DNA of 64,000 nucleotides from Halococcus hamelinensis 100A6 (GCF_000336675.1 NZ_AOMB01000005.1:157920-221919), one strand, 5' to 3'; counted from the first letter of the stretch, positions 1-8,729 are shown. Translations and numbers: made by a program. Notes: generated from the letters alone by a model not told the origin.

Positions 1-290
1 GGCAAAATGTGGATCAAAAGCCTCCTCCTTCCCACCGGAAGAGCTTCGCTCTTCCGTGCCCTCGCTCGCCTCCGGCTCGCGAGAACGATGGTCAGTCGTC
101 GGCCCGCTCGCTCCCGCTGGTCGCTCGCGGTGCAATTACTGACTTCTCCGCCACCGCAACCGCCCCCGCCGAAGCCCTCGGCACGCTTCGCGTGCCTCGC
201 CCTTCATCCACCAGGCCCGCACCGCAACCGCCACCGCGCCGCCGCGCGGCGGCCGCACCGCCGCACCCGCCGCACCACGACACCAACCGG
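1..290 (+). repeat. Intergenic repeat family, copy A (left end cut by window)
   Basis: Copy of a 300-400 bp repeat seen six times in this window. Visible blocks in order: core GCAAAATGTGGATCAAAAGC (2-21); a perfect 9-bp hairpin CGGAAGAGC/GCTCTTCCG (36-56); two CGCTCGC-type direct repeats ending in GCGGTGCAA (about 107-136); GAAGCCCTC (171-179); a 7-bp hairpin GGCACGC/GCGTGCC (180-196); CGCCCTTCATCCACCAGG; then a run of ACCGC-like units. The T-rich head that opens the complete copies lies off the left edge. An open frame running through it from position 7 is not a credible gene. Confidence 0.85.
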
Positions 291-324
291 GGAATTTAGG
301 CGGTGGGCGGGCGAGGATTCGCCA

Positions 325-1152
325 ATGGTACACTCAGACTGGGGCGACTGGCTCCCGAAGGCGATCGAGAACGCCGACCCCGAGGGTGTCGCGGCCTGGT
401 ATCTCGGCTGCAACGGCCTCGTGCTCACCGACGGCGACACGACGCTCTTCGTCGACCCCTATCTGGGTACTGGCGACCCACCGCGAACGGTGCGGATGGT
501 CCCGATACCCTTCGACCCCGAGGACGTCGAATCCGCCGACGCGGTCTTCGCCACCCACGAACACTCGGACCACGTCGACGGGCCCTCCCAGGCCCCGATC
601 CTCGCGGGCACCGGGGCGACCTACTACGCGCCCGACGACAGCCTCGCCGTGGCGCGCGAGAACGACTGGACCGACGAGTGGGACCTCGCGGACGACCAAC
701 TCGTCGAGGTCTCGGAGGGCGACACCAACGAGTTCGGCGAGTTCACCGTGACGGTCACCGACGCGAACGACCCCGACGCGACCCACCCCGTCGGCTACCT
801 CATCGACCACCCCGCGGGCACCTTCTTCCACGGCGGCGACACCAAACCCGGCGACGAACTCGAACCGATCGGCGAGGAGTACGACATCGACTACGCGGTC
901 TGTGCGTTCGGCGCGGTCGGGATGATCCTCGACAAGGAGACACGAGAACCGAAACGAACCCGGTGGTACGCCGACGAGAACCAGGCCATCGAGGTCGCGA
1001 ACCAGCTCCAGGTCGACACCCTCGTCCCCACCCACTGGGACATGTGGAAGGGCCTCACCGCCGACCCCGCCGCCCTCCACCCCCACGCCCGAACCTACGA
1101 CTACCCCGCACACCTCGAGATCGTCGAGATCGGCGACCGGATCGACTACTGA
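325..1152 (+). CDS. UlaG-like metallo-beta-lactamase fold hydrolase (putative sugar lactonase)
   Basis: A 275-residue metallo-beta-lactamase fold protein. The Zn-binding motif THEHSDH (H78, H80, D82, H83) is present, with a later GGD (near residue 172) and a C-terminal THWDMWKG segment. The N terminus MVHSDWGDW closely matches the paralogue at 15888-16769, which sits among sugar-oxidation genes. UlaG-type enzymes open sugar lactones such as L-ascorbate-6-phosphate; lactonase activity here is inference. I chose the ATG at 325 because the paralogue starts at the same residue and everything upstream is repeat DNA. It is followed 62 bp later by a gene with its own TATA-like box, so it is probably monocistronic. 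The substrate is unknown. Confidence 0.85.
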   Translation: MVHSDWGDWLPKAIENADPEGVAAWYLGCNGLVLTDGDTTLFVDPYLGTGDPPRTVRMVPIPFDPEDVESADAVFATHEHSDHVDGPSQAPILAGTGATYYAPDDSLAVARENDWTDEWDLADDQLVEVSEGDTNEFGEFTVTVTDANDPDATHPVGYLIDHPAGTFFHGGDTKPGDELEPIGEEYDIDYAVCAFGAVGMILDKETREPKRTRWYADENQAIEVANQLQVDTLVPTHWDMWKGLTADPAALHPHARTYDYPAHLEIVEIGDRIDY

Positions 1153-1180
1153 CCTGGTATCGCCCGGCTCGACCCCGCTG

Positions 1181-1192
1181 AAAGCTTAAGGG
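1181..1192 (+). promoter_or_regulatory. TATA-like box, coiled-coil gene
   Basis: AAAGCTTAAG is centred about 28 nt upstream of the ATG at 1215, the spacing expected of a haloarchaeal leaderless promoter. Confidence 0.5.
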
Positions 1193-1214
1193 CGTCGTAC
1201 CCGATCGAACGACG

Positions 1215-2327
1215 ATGAGCAACGCTGATACGACGCCACTGGACCGCGCGGCGGACGGGGTCTCGGTCAGGAAATCGTACGAACCCGACGAGTTCCCCGT
1301 GCAGGTCGTCTCGTTCGAGGTCGACTCGGAACGCGAGGACGCCGCGAGGTTCAGGCTGGTCGACCCAGTTCCCGACGCGGTGGCCGCCACGGACCTCGGT
1401 TTCAACCCCAACTACGGCGGCGACCACTGGTCGGCCGGGGACGGCACCGCCGTCTTCGAGCGCCGGATCGAACCCAACGAGACCTTCAGAACCGTCTACG
1501 GGGTCCGCGACACCGACATCGACCCGGCGGCGTTCATGACCGAACCGACCCTCACCGTCGACGGGATCGACGAGAACGGGTCGACGCCCGAGGACGGACC
1601 CACGGCGGGTACCGAAACCGGATCGAACGCCGGGACACCGGGCCGGGACACCAGCCAGGCCGCCCGCGACGTCATCTCGGGCGAGGGATCGGTCTCCGGC
1701 CTCGAAGACGACCGCGACGGCGTCGAGGCGGTCGACCTCTCGGGCGACGGCGACTCCGGGAGGGCGACCGAAACCACCGCCGCGGACCCGGCGGGTTCGG
1801 CGGGCGACGGAACGGGGGCGAGGCTTCCCGAGGGCGGTGTCGGCGCGGCGCTCGCGGCCGAACTCCGGGATGGGAACCTCGGCGAGTCCGACCGGAAGCT
1901 CCTCGCGAACGAACTCGGCGAGGACGACGCCGGGCACGAGGTTCGGGTCTCACACCTCCAGTCGCGGATCAGCGACCTCGAAGCCTACACCGACGCCCTA
2001 GAGGACTTCATCGACGAGAACGGCCCGGCGCGCCAGCTGATCGAGGACATGACCGGCCGGCTCGAAACCATCGAGGCCGACGTCGAGGCGCTCGACGAGC
2101 GCACCACCGAGAACGAGACCGCGATCGAACGTCTCGACGACCACACCGAATCGAACGCCGACGACATCGGCGCGCTCGATGAGGGCGTCGCCGACACCAA
2201 CGCCGAGGTCGCCGAGGCCCAGGAGTCGGTCGCCGAACTCCGCGAGGACGTCGAGGCGATCGAGGACTGGCGCGAGCAGATCTCGAACGTGCTCGGCGGG
2301 GTCTCGACGGGTCGAGACGAGGACTGA
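1215..2327 (+). CDS. Conserved-looking protein with N-terminal beta domain and C-terminal coiled coil
   Basis: 370 residues, highly acidic, no signal peptide or membrane segment. Residues 1 to about 110 look like a compact beta domain (FEVDSERE, RFRLVDPVP, FERRIEPNETFRTVYGVRDTD). Residues 115-205 are low-complexity linker rich in G, T, D and E. From about residue 235 to 355 the protein forms long heptad-like helices with repeated LETIEADVEAL, IERLDDH and VAELREDVEAI segments, i.e. a coiled coil with laminin- or tropomyosin-like spacing. Proteins of this design in haloarchaea are uncharacterised. A structural or partner-binding cytoplasmic role is plausible but not shown. The start is supported by the TATA-like box just upstream. 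Confidence 0.75.
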   Translation: MSNADTTPLDRAADGVSVRKSYEPDEFPVQVVSFEVDSEREDAARFRLVDPVPDAVAATDLGFNPNYGGDHWSAGDGTAVFERRIEPNETFRTVYGVRDTDIDPAAFMTEPTLTVDGIDENGSTPEDGPTAGTETGSNAGTPGRDTSQAARDVISGEGSVSGLEDDRDGVEAVDLSGDGDSGRATETTAADPAGSAGDGTGARLPEGGVGAALAAELRDGNLGESDRKLLANELGEDDAGHEVRVSHLQSRISDLEAYTDALEDFIDENGPARQLIEDMTGRLETIEADVEALDERTTENETAIERLDDHTESNADDIGALDEGVADTNAEVAEAQESVAELREDVEAIEDWREQISNVLGGVSTGRDED

Positions 2328-2402
2328 CCGAACCGCACCCCCTTCCAGGTAGCTGGAGTCGTCGTCCGTGCCCGTGCCACCGCCTACCGCGTGATCGATC
2401 GT

Positions 2403-2470
2403 CATATATACTCGTTAGTCACGACCCGAGACACGAAACCTTCTAAAGAATATTATCATGATAATTCATA
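2403..2470 (+). promoter_or_regulatory. AT-rich promoter region with 14-bp palindrome upstream of aceA
   Basis: Between 2403 and 2475 the GC content drops sharply. It holds a TATA-like ATATATA (2404-2410), TTCTAAAGAATATTA, and a perfect palindrome ATTATCATGATAAT at 2452-2465. The start codon of aceA is 96 bp further on. A perfect dyad next to a promoter suggests an operator for acetate or glyoxylate control, but no regulator is known from this sequence. Confidence 0.5.
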
Positions 2471-2560
2471 ATAGTTTTGTAGACCTCGGTCGTCGGTGGC
2501 GATGCGAACGGCGAACGCGCCCCAGTGCCCGCAGGTCCGTTCGCCCCGAACACACGACCC

Positions 2561-3616
2561 ATGAAAACCCCAGCAGAACTCATCGGAGACACGGACGTCT
2601 TCACGAAAGATGTCGACAACCCCGCAGCCCGCGAGCTGCGCGAGATGCTGAACACCCAGGACTACGTCTTCGCGCCCGGGATGTACCACGCGCTCGACGC
2701 CCGGCTCGCGGAGATGGCCGGCCACGACGCCGCCTACATGAGCGGCTACTCCACGGTTCTGGGCCAGTTCGGTTTTCCCGATCTAGAGATGGTCACGATG
2801 ACCGAGATGGTCGAGAACGCCAAACGAATGGTCGAGGCCACCCACCTCCCCGTGATCGCCGACTGTGATACGGGCTACGGTGGGATCCACAACGTCCAGC
2901 GCGCGGTCCGGGAGTACGAGAAGGTCGGCGTCGCCGCGATCCACATCGAGGACCAGGTCACCCCCAAGCGGTGTGGCCACATCGCGGGCAAGCAGATCAT
3001 CCCGCGCGAGGACGCCCAGGCGCGCTTCGAGGCCGCCGTCGACGCCAAACAGTCCGAGGACACAGTCATTATCGCCCGGACGGACGCCTACGGCTCCGCG
3101 AACGGCGACTGGGAGGAACACCTCGAACGTGGGCGGATCTACGCCGACGCCGGCGTGGACATCGTCTGGCCCGAGATGCCCGACCCGAGCCGCGAGGACG
3201 CGGTGAACTACGCCGAGACGATCCACGAGACCCACCCCGACCTGAAGCTCGCGTTCAACTACTCGTCGAGCTTCGCGTGGTCAGAGGAGGACGATCCCCT
3301 CACCTTCCAGGAGCTCGGGGACCTGGGCTATAAGTACCAGTTCATCACGCTGTTCGCGCTCCACTCGGGTGCCCACGCCGCCTACGAGGACATGAAGAAC
3401 CTGGCGGAGAACGCCGAACAGGGCCAGTTCGACCTGGAGGAGAAGTACATGGATCACGAGACCGAGTCCCACCACGAACTCTCGTTCGTGGACAAGTTCC
3501 AGGACATCGAGATGCGCTTCGACCCCGAGGCCCGCTCGCGGATCGAGGGCTCCGAGGGCTTCTCGGAGGACGAACGCGACCCGCTGACCGCGGAGGCCGA
3601 CGGCGGCGACGACTGA
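2561..3616 (+). CDS. aceA: Isocitrate lyase (haloarchaeal type)
   Basis: Cleaves isocitrate to succinate and glyoxylate, the first step of the glyoxylate shunt used for growth on acetate or other C2 sources. The 351-residue protein has the ICL/PEP-mutase TIM-barrel features: [11 protein letters not shown], Asp pair ADCDTGYGG (D101, D103) for metal, HIEDQ, and the catalytic signature KRCGH (136-140), then ARTDAY. I take the ATG at 2561 ([10 protein letters not shown]); a GTG at 2525 is in frame but would add an unlikely Pro/Gly-rich tail. The haloarchaeal malate synthase follows 117 bp downstream on the same strand, the arrangement known in Haloferax volcanii. Confidence 0.95.
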   Translation: MKTPAELIGDTDVFTKDVDNPAARELREMLNTQDYVFAPGMYHALDARLAEMAGHDAAYMSGYSTVLGQFGFPDLEMVTMTEMVENAKRMVEATHLPVIADCDTGYGGIHNVQRAVREYEKVGVAAIHIEDQVTPKRCGHIAGKQIIPREDAQARFEAAVDAKQSEDTVIIARTDAYGSANGDWEEHLERGRIYADAGVDIVWPEMPDPSREDAVNYAETIHETHPDLKLAFNYSSSFAWSEEDDPLTFQELGDLGYKYQFITLFALHSGAHAAYEDMKNLAENAEQGQFDLEEKYMDHETESHHELSFVDKFQDIEMRFDPEARSRIEGSEGFSEDERDPLTAEADGGDD

Positions 3617-3733
3617 CCGGGCGCTCCCGTCGCCCGATCTTGCCGGTGTCCCGAACCCTAAAGTAGTCGATCGACCAAGAAGGTAGTCGAACCGCGCCGA
3701 GACAGCAGCTACACCACTCCCACCACCAAAACA

Positions 3734-5035
3734 ATGACAGAACGAAGACACGACAGGAAGTTCGTCCGGACGTTCTTCACCTCGCCGACCGCGCTCGAAG
3801 GCGAGGACGACTCCGCGAAGATGATCCGGAGCGCGAGCGGGCTCCGGGGAATGCAGGCCCCCGACGTCTGGGTGCCCGACAACGAGGACGCCACCGCGCC
3901 CTCGATGCGCGACGAGGGCGTCGAGAACATCATCGAGGTCGTCTCGGAGAACGGGGCCGACTTCCCCGGCGAGATCCACCCCCGGGTGGTCTGGCACCGC
4001 GACAGCCCCGAGACGAGGTATCAGTGCCTCCAGCACCTCCTCGAACTCGCCGACCCCGCGAACGGCGCGATCGAACACCTCGACGGCTTCGTGATCCCCG
4101 AGGTCGGCGACATCGACGACTGGAAGAAGGCCGACGAGTTCCTCACCATCGTCGAGAACGAGTACGGCTTCGAGGAGGGAAGCATCGCGATGTCGGTGAT
4201 CATCGAAGCGGGTGAATCCGAACTCGCGATGGGGAAGCTCCGCGACGAGATGGGCAAGGCCACCAACAACCTCGAACGGCTGTTCCTGTTCGTCGACGGC
4301 GAGGTCGACTACACCAAGGACATGCGCGCCATCACGCCCGCGGGCGACCTCCCGCCGTGGCCCGAACTCCGCCACAACACCTCCCGAGGGGCGAGCGCCA
4401 ACGGCTGTATCGCGGTCGACGGCCCCTACGACGACATCCGCGACGTCGAGGGCTACCGCGAGCGCATGACCGAGAACCAGGCCAAGGGGATGCTCGGCAT
4501 CTGGTCGCTCACCCCCGGTCAGGTGGTCGAGGCGAACACGTCCCCGCTCCCGCCCGAGGAGGGGAGCTGGCTGCTCGACGACGGGGGCGACCAGGTCGAG
4601 CTCACCGACGAGGGCGACACCCAAGTCTACGAGGGCGACCGCGTCTCGCTCGAAGAGAGCGGCGGGGAGTACGTCCTCCGTGTGGGCGGCGACGAACAAC
4701 ACCTCGACGAGGACGACCTCCGCGAGGAGCTCCTCGGGATGGCCCAGTACGTCCCGAGCATGGACGACATCGTGGACTCGATGGAGGAGTTCGAGGAAGC
4801 GCGGGACGCCGGCACCGGCGCGATCGCGATGGAGCGCGCCACCACACTGAGGATCGACGGCGTCGAGGTCGACCTGAGTACGGATAGAATGTGGGACGAG
4901 GCGACCTACCAGGCCGCGATGACGCCGGTCACGCTGTTCCAGGACGTCTACGAGCACCGCCCGGACCAGCACGACGACCTCGCGGAGATGTACGGCGAGG
5001 ACGTCGTCGATCGCGCGATGGACGTCGGGGCGTAG
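3734..5035 (+). CDS. aceB: Malate synthase, haloarchaeal type
   Basis: Condenses glyoxylate with acetyl-CoA to malate, completing the shunt begun by the isocitrate lyase immediately upstream. The 433-residue length and sequence (MTERRHDRKFVRTFFTSPTA, KMIRSASGLRGMQAPDVWVP, FVIPEVGDIDDW) fit the compact haloarchaeal form described in Haloferax volcanii, which is distantly related to the CitE/citramalyl-CoA lyase-like barrel rather than to classical AceB or GlcB. An ATG at 3734 opens the frame. Co-transcription with aceA is likely. A strong hairpin lies 12 bp after the stop. Confidence 0.93.
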   Translation: MTERRHDRKFVRTFFTSPTALEGEDDSAKMIRSASGLRGMQAPDVWVPDNEDATAPSMRDEGVENIIEVVSENGADFPGEIHPRVVWHRDSPETRYQCLQHLLELADPANGAIEHLDGFVIPEVGDIDDWKKADEFLTIVENEYGFEEGSIAMSVIIEAGESELAMGKLRDEMGKATNNLERLFLFVDGEVDYTKDMRAITPAGDLPPWPELRHNTSRGASANGCIAVDGPYDDIRDVEGYRERMTENQAKGMLGIWSLTPGQVVEANTSPLPPEEGSWLLDDGGDQVELTDEGDTQVYEGDRVSLEESGGEYVLRVGGDEQHLDEDDLREELLGMAQYVPSMDDIVDSMEEFEEARDAGTGAIAMERATTLRIDGVEVDLSTDRMWDEATYQAAMTPVTLFQDVYEHRPDQHDDLAEMYGEDVVDRAMDVGA

Positions 5036-5047
5036 ACCCCCGCCTCC

Positions 5048-5070
5048 CCGCTTCGCCGACGGCGAAGCGG
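5048..5070 (+). terminator. Hairpin downstream of aceB
   Basis: A perfect 10-bp stem with a 3-nt loop (CCGCTTCGCC-GAC-GGCGAAGCGG) begins 12 bp after the aceB stop. No clear T tract follows, so it may act in 3' end stability rather than as a classic terminator. Confidence 0.45.
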
Positions 5071-5155
5071 CTCCTCGGTCGTGCGGCGGATCCCCGGCAC
5101 CCGCCGATAGACGTACAACGACCGACCGGATACGAGGGTCGAGAGGGGTACTTCC

Positions 5156-5398
5156 ATGGATTCGAACGAGAAGCCCGACCTGCCGCCCGGCCTCGACGAC
5201 CTCGCGGTCGGGGACGTGCTCCGCGACCGCCAGCACGATTCGTACTTCGAGGTCTCCAGCATCGACGACCACGGGGTGGGGCTGTACGACGGCGAGACCG
5301 ACTTCTACGTGCCGCACGCGCTGTTCGCGACGAAGTACGGCGCGCGCCTCCACCCGATCGACGAAGCCGAGAGCCTCGACGCGCCGGACTGGGTGTGA
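5156..5398 (+). CDS. Small acidic protein of unknown function
   Basis: 80 residues with a plausible compact beta-barrel pattern (LAVGDVLRDRQHDSYFEVSSIDDHGVGLYDGETDFYVPHALFATKYG). This resembles small SH3-like haloarchaeal proteins of unknown role. No cysteines, signal peptide or membrane segment. An ATG at 5156 starts the frame. It lies between aceB and the beta-helix gene on the same strand, 76 bp before the latter. Codon use matches its neighbours (strong G/C third position), which supports real coding. Function not assigned. Confidence 0.65.
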   Translation: MDSNEKPDLPPGLDDLAVGDVLRDRQHDSYFEVSSIDDHGVGLYDGETDFYVPHALFATKYGARLHPIDEAESLDAPDWV

Positions 5399-5474
5399 CC
5401 GGGGCGCGAAAGCGACAAGTCACGATGGGACCTCGGTCGTAAGATGGGACTTCGAGGGGGTCGGTGGTGAACCG

Positions 5475-7274
5475 ATGGACGACGAGGAGGACATCTTCGA
5501 GAGCCTGACGGCCGAGCGGGTGCGCACCACGCGCCACCCGACCTACGACGTCACCGCTCACGGCGCGACCGGCGACGGAACGACCGACGACACCGCCGCG
5601 ATCCAGACCGCGCTCGACGCCGCGGCGGAGGGGGGTGGCGGCGTCGTCTACCTCCCTGCCGGCACCTACTACACCACCTACAGCCTGCTCTACGGCTCCG
5701 ACCTCGTGGTTTACGGTCCGGCGGCCACGGTCGCGTTCGAACCGAGCCACGAGGACGCCACGGCGCTGGTCTCGAAGAGCTTCGACGGCTCCGTCGAGAC
5801 CTCGCGCGTCACGATCCAGGGGCTCACGGTCGAGTCGGTCGACCCGGCGAAGGGCAACGGGATCGGGATGGCGAAGGCCGCGGACATGGCGGTCAAGGCG
5901 TGTCAGACCCACGGTCTCCACTGGCATCTCGTCGATATCGCGGGCGCGACGGACGTGCTGGTCGCCGACTGCTACGCCGCGAACCTCGACACCGCCGCCT
6001 ATCAGGCCGACAACCTCACCTCCGACGGCGGCCTCGTCGTGGAGTACGAGGACGGCACCACCGAGGGCGCGGTGGTCGACGACACCAACAACCGGAACGT
6101 GGACATCGCCGGCAACGTCGCCGAGGACTGCGGGCGCGGGGTCCACCTCCACCGCGACGGCGGCCACGACCTCACCGTTCGCGACAACAGGATCCGAGGC
6201 TGTACCGAGGTCGGGATCCTCGGCGACCCGGAGATGACGTGGCACGACGTCGTCGTCGCCGGCAACGTCGTCGAGGGGGACGGCGATTCGAGCGGGATCC
6301 GTCTCGACGGCGAGTACACGAACCTCTCGGTCGCGAACAACACCGTTCGCGACCACGACGAGTGGGGGATCGCGGTCCACCCCGGCGAGGACGAACCCGA
6401 CTCGATCCCGCGGGGGGTCACGGTCCGGGACAACACGGTCGAACGGGTCGCGGGAACCGCGATCGCGCTCGACGGCGCGGCGGGCGAGGTCAGCGACAAC
6501 TACGTCTACGACGTCGCCCGTGGAGGCGGAACGGACGGCGCGGACGAACGCGACGGTACCGGCTCCCCCGATTCGACCCACGCCGGGGTCACGGTCGAGG
6601 GCTGCGACGGCGTGAGCGTCAGGGGAAACGTCCTCCGGGACCTCGGCGGAACCGGCGTGGTCTGTCGCGCCGGCTCGACGGACGTCGTGATATCGGGCAA
6701 CGACATCGCCGACGCGCCGTGGGGGATCGGCTGCTTCGCCGACGCCGGACCGCTCGAAGGGGTGGCGATCGACCGCAACACGGTCGTCGGCGGGCCGGAG
6801 GCTCGCGGCGGGGTGTGGGCCGAAGCCGGGGTTCGATATCGGATCGACGACAACGCGGCCACCGGTGTAGCGCTCGGTGTCGCGGTGGCGGACGCGACGG
6901 ACCTTCATCTCACCGGCAACGACGTCGTCGGGGATCGGGACGAACCGGGAGCCATCGGCTATCGGGTTCGCGACTGTACGGACACGGTAGTGCGCGACAA
7001 CGACGCGACGAGGGTCGACGAGTCGACGGTGGTCGACGGAGCCTCCGGAAACGTTCGAGCCGAGGTGCCCGATGCCGGACTCGTCGTCGGCGGGGACTGT
7101 GAGGGGGTTCGCGCGACGTTCGAGGGCGACCGACCGCCCGAGGACGGCGCGTTCGCGGTCGGGAGCCGGGTTCGCAACACCGCACCCGCCGCGGGCGGCC
7201 ATCTCGGATGGGTCTGCGTCGCGGCCGGGTCGCCGGGTAGCTGGAAGCCGTACGGCCGTATCGGCGAGGAGTAA
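5475..7274 (+). CDS. Right-handed parallel beta-helix protein (pectate-lyase-3 superfamily)
   Basis: 599 residues. The N terminus YDVTAHGATGDGTTDDTAAIQTALDAA is the classic opening of pectate-lyase-3/GH28-like beta-helix proteins, followed by YLPAGTYY. Residues about 100-510 carry many short beta-helix rungs of the form V-x-DN-x-V or I-x-GN-x-I (VVAGNVVEGDG, LSVANNTVRDHD, VVISGNDIAD). A C-terminal module about 545-599 (AVGSRVRNTAP ... GGHLGWVCVAAGSPGSWKPYG) matches the tail domain seen at the end of phage tailspike and surface beta-helix proteins. No signal peptide is visible, so export is uncertain. A carbohydrate-binding or -cleaving role is likely by fold; the substrate is unknown. Confidence 0.85.
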   Translation: MDDEEDIFESLTAERVRTTRHPTYDVTAHGATGDGTTDDTAAIQTALDAAAEGGGGVVYLPAGTYYTTYSLLYGSDLVVYGPAATVAFEPSHEDATALVSKSFDGSVETSRVTIQGLTVESVDPAKGNGIGMAKAADMAVKACQTHGLHWHLVDIAGATDVLVADCYAANLDTAAYQADNLTSDGGLVVEYEDGTTEGAVVDDTNNRNVDIAGNVAEDCGRGVHLHRDGGHDLTVRDNRIRGCTEVGILGDPEMTWHDVVVAGNVVEGDGDSSGIRLDGEYTNLSVANNTVRDHDEWGIAVHPGEDEPDSIPRGVTVRDNTVERVAGTAIALDGAAGEVSDNYVYDVARGGGTDGADERDGTGSPDSTHAGVTVEGCDGVSVRGNVLRDLGGTGVVCRAGSTDVVISGNDIADAPWGIGCFADAGPLEGVAIDRNTVVGGPEARGGVWAEAGVRYRIDDNAATGVALGVAVADATDLHLTGNDVVGDRDEPGAIGYRVRDCTDTVVRDNDATRVDESTVVDGASGNVRAEVPDAGLVVGGDCEGVRATFEGDRPPEDGAFAVGSRVRNTAPAAGGHLGWVCVAAGSPGSWKPYGRIGEE

Positions 7275-7326
7275 GTCATCCGGTTCGTGGCGGTGCTGTC
7301 CCTGAGCGCTGTACCACCGGCCCCGA

Positions 7327-7587
7327 TCAGTCGCCGCCGGCGATCCGGTCGGCGACCGGCGGCGTGAGTTTGTACCGGTTCTGACGGGCGTCCTCGATAC
7401 AGATCCCCTTCTCGACCGTTCCGGCACGTTGGAGCTGTTCGAGCGCGTTTCGCACCGTTCGTCCCGAGAGCCGCGACTGTTCGATGATCTCCTTTTGAGT
7501 GAGCGACCCCCGGTATTCGAGGACCTTCACGACGAGTTTCGCGCTCGGCGAGAGACCGTCCGTCCATCCCGATTCGGATCCACTCAT
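7327..7587 (-). CDS. Small winged-helix transcription regulator
   Basis: 86 residues consisting almost entirely of one wHTH domain: LSPSAKLVVKVLEYRGSLTQKEIIEQSRLSGRTVRNALEQLQRAG (recognition helix SGRTVRNALEQL), then a wing ending EDARQNRYKL. It is a paralogue of the regulator at 33044-33313, sharing SAKLV-KVLEY, LTQK and DARQN. A TATTC/TTTATT box (7611-7617, minus strand) lies 27 nt upstream, indicating a leaderless transcript. It is divergent from the PurM-fold gene at 7716, so either that gene or the shared promoter region is a natural target candidate. DNA ligand unknown. Confidence 0.85.
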   Translation of the reverse strand: MSGSESGWTDGLSPSAKLVVKVLEYRGSLTQKEIIEQSRLSGRTVRNALEQLQRAGTVEKGICIEDARQNRYKLTPPVADRIAGGD

Positions 7588-7609
7588 CGCAAGACGTAGG
7601 GCTGGAGCG

Positions 7610-7694
7610 CGAATAAACGTATCGGAGATCCAATAACTTGAAAGCTGGATTATAAACTCGTCTGACTAGTTCCGGGGATCGGATCGGGTTTTGC
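7610..7694. promoter_or_regulatory. Divergent promoter region with inverted repeat
   Basis: Holds the TTTATT box of the wHTH gene (7611-7617, minus strand) and a GGTTTTGCG box (7688-7693, plus strand) about 25 nt before the ATG at 7716. Between them lie AT-rich sequence and an interrupted dyad ATCCA/TGGAT (about 7628-7652). This is a reasonable autoregulatory operator for the adjacent wHTH protein. Confidence 0.4.
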
Positions 7695-7715
7695 GGCCGG
7701 GTTCGTAGGCGGGCC

Positions 7716-8729
7716 ATGCCCGACTCCGGCAAGGTCGACGGGAGGTTCTTCGACCGGCGGATCTATCCCCATCTCGGCGCGGAGCGAGAGGAGGTCCGAC
7801 TGGGACCACGACACGGCGTCGACTTCGGGGTCGTCGACGTCGGCGAGCGCTCGCTGGTGGTGGCCACGGACCCGATATCGATCGTCCCGGACCTCGGTTT
7901 CGAGCGCGCCGCCCGGTTCGCTTTCGACGTGGTCTGTGCCGACGTCGCGGTCTCGGGACTGTCGCCGGCATACCTCTCGATGAACTTCACCCTCCCACCC
8001 GGGATGACCGACGCGGAGTTCGCGGCGGTCTGGGAGGCCATCGACGAGGAAGCCCGTGACCTCGGGGCCAGTGTGGTCGCGGGCCACACCGCTCGTTACG
8101 CGGGCTGTTCGTACCCGTGGGTCGGCGGGGCTACCGTGATGGCGGTCGGCGACCCCGCGGACCTGGTTCGGCCCGACGGCGCACGGCCCGGCGACGACCT
8201 CCTGCTCACTACGGGACCGGGGGTCGAGGCCGTCGGGCTGTTGACGACGCTGTTCGGGGAGAAAATGGACCTCCCCGAGTCCGTTCTCGACGCCGCCCGC
8301 GACCGGTTCGACGAGGCGCGCGGCGTGCGCGACGCGCTCACCGCCGCGGCCGCCGGCCCGGTGACGGCGATGCACGACGTCACCGAAGGCGGCCTCGACG
8401 CCGCGCTCTGCGAGTTCGCCGGGAGCGCGGGTGTCCGACTCGACATCGAGCGCGAGGCCGTCCCGGTGCGCCCCGGCGTCGAACCCGTCTGTGCGTACCA
8501 CGACCTCGACCCGTGGCGCGTGACGAGTTCCGGGAGCCTCCTGGTCGCGGTCGAGCCCGAGGGGACGGACCGGGTGCTCGACGCGCTCGCCGACCGCGGG
8601 ACGACGGCCGCGGTCATCGGCCACGTCGACGAGGGTGAGGGAGCCGTCGTCGACGGGAACCGCCTCGACCACCCGCAGGTCGACCGCTCGTGGGACGTCT
8701 ACGCCGACTACGCCGACGAAGCGAACTGA
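7716..8729 (+). CDS. AIR synthase-related (PurM/HypE/SelD-fold) protein
   Basis: 337 residues with the two-domain PurM fold. The N-terminal half carries GVDFGVVDVGERSLVVATDPISIVPDLGFERAARFAFDVVCADVAVSG, as in HypE/ThiL-like proteins where conserved Asp residues bind MgATP. The C-terminal half has MHDVTEGGLDAALCEFA, the glycine-rich signature of the second domain. HypE, ThiL, SelD and PurL share this fold. No hydrogenase-maturation or selenium gene is nearby, so I leave the reaction open: an ATP-dependent phosphoryl-transfer or cyclo-ligase type activity. Length and intact motifs suggest a working enzyme. gnd follows after 131 bp. Confidence 0.8.
   Translation: MPDSGKVDGRFFDRRIYPHLGAEREEVRLGPRHGVDFGVVDVGERSLVVATDPISIVPDLGFERAARFAFDVVCADVAVSGLSPAYLSMNFTLPPGMTDAEFAAVWEAIDEEARDLGASVVAGHTARYAGCSYPWVGGATVMAVGDPADLVRPDGARPGDDLLLTTGPGVEAVGLLTTLFGEKMDLPESVLDAARDRFDEARGVRDALTAAAAGPVTAMHDVTEGGLDAALCEFAGSAGVRLDIEREAVPVRPGVEPVCAYHDLDPWRVTSSGSLLVAVEPEGTDRVLDALADRGTTAAVIGHVDEGEGAVVDGNRLDHPQVDRSWDVYADYADEAN

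Noticed and set aside
7-324. N-terminal extension of the first gene, starting MWIKS and running through repeat copy A
   Set aside because: The same MWIKS start appears in copies B, E and F because ATGTGGATCAAAAGC is part of the repeat core. The translation is Pro/Arg-rich and unlike acidic haloarchaeal proteins, type II copies lose the ATG, and the paralogue at 15888-16769 starts at MVHS.
3281-5353. 690-residue open frame on the minus strand
   Set aside because: Mirror of aceA-aceB coding bias; no recognisable motifs, and aceA and aceB are certain.
4929-7427. 832-residue open frame on the minus strand
   Set aside because: It is antisense to aceB and the beta-helix gene. High GC creates long spurious frames; the translation is Arg/Asp-rich without domains.
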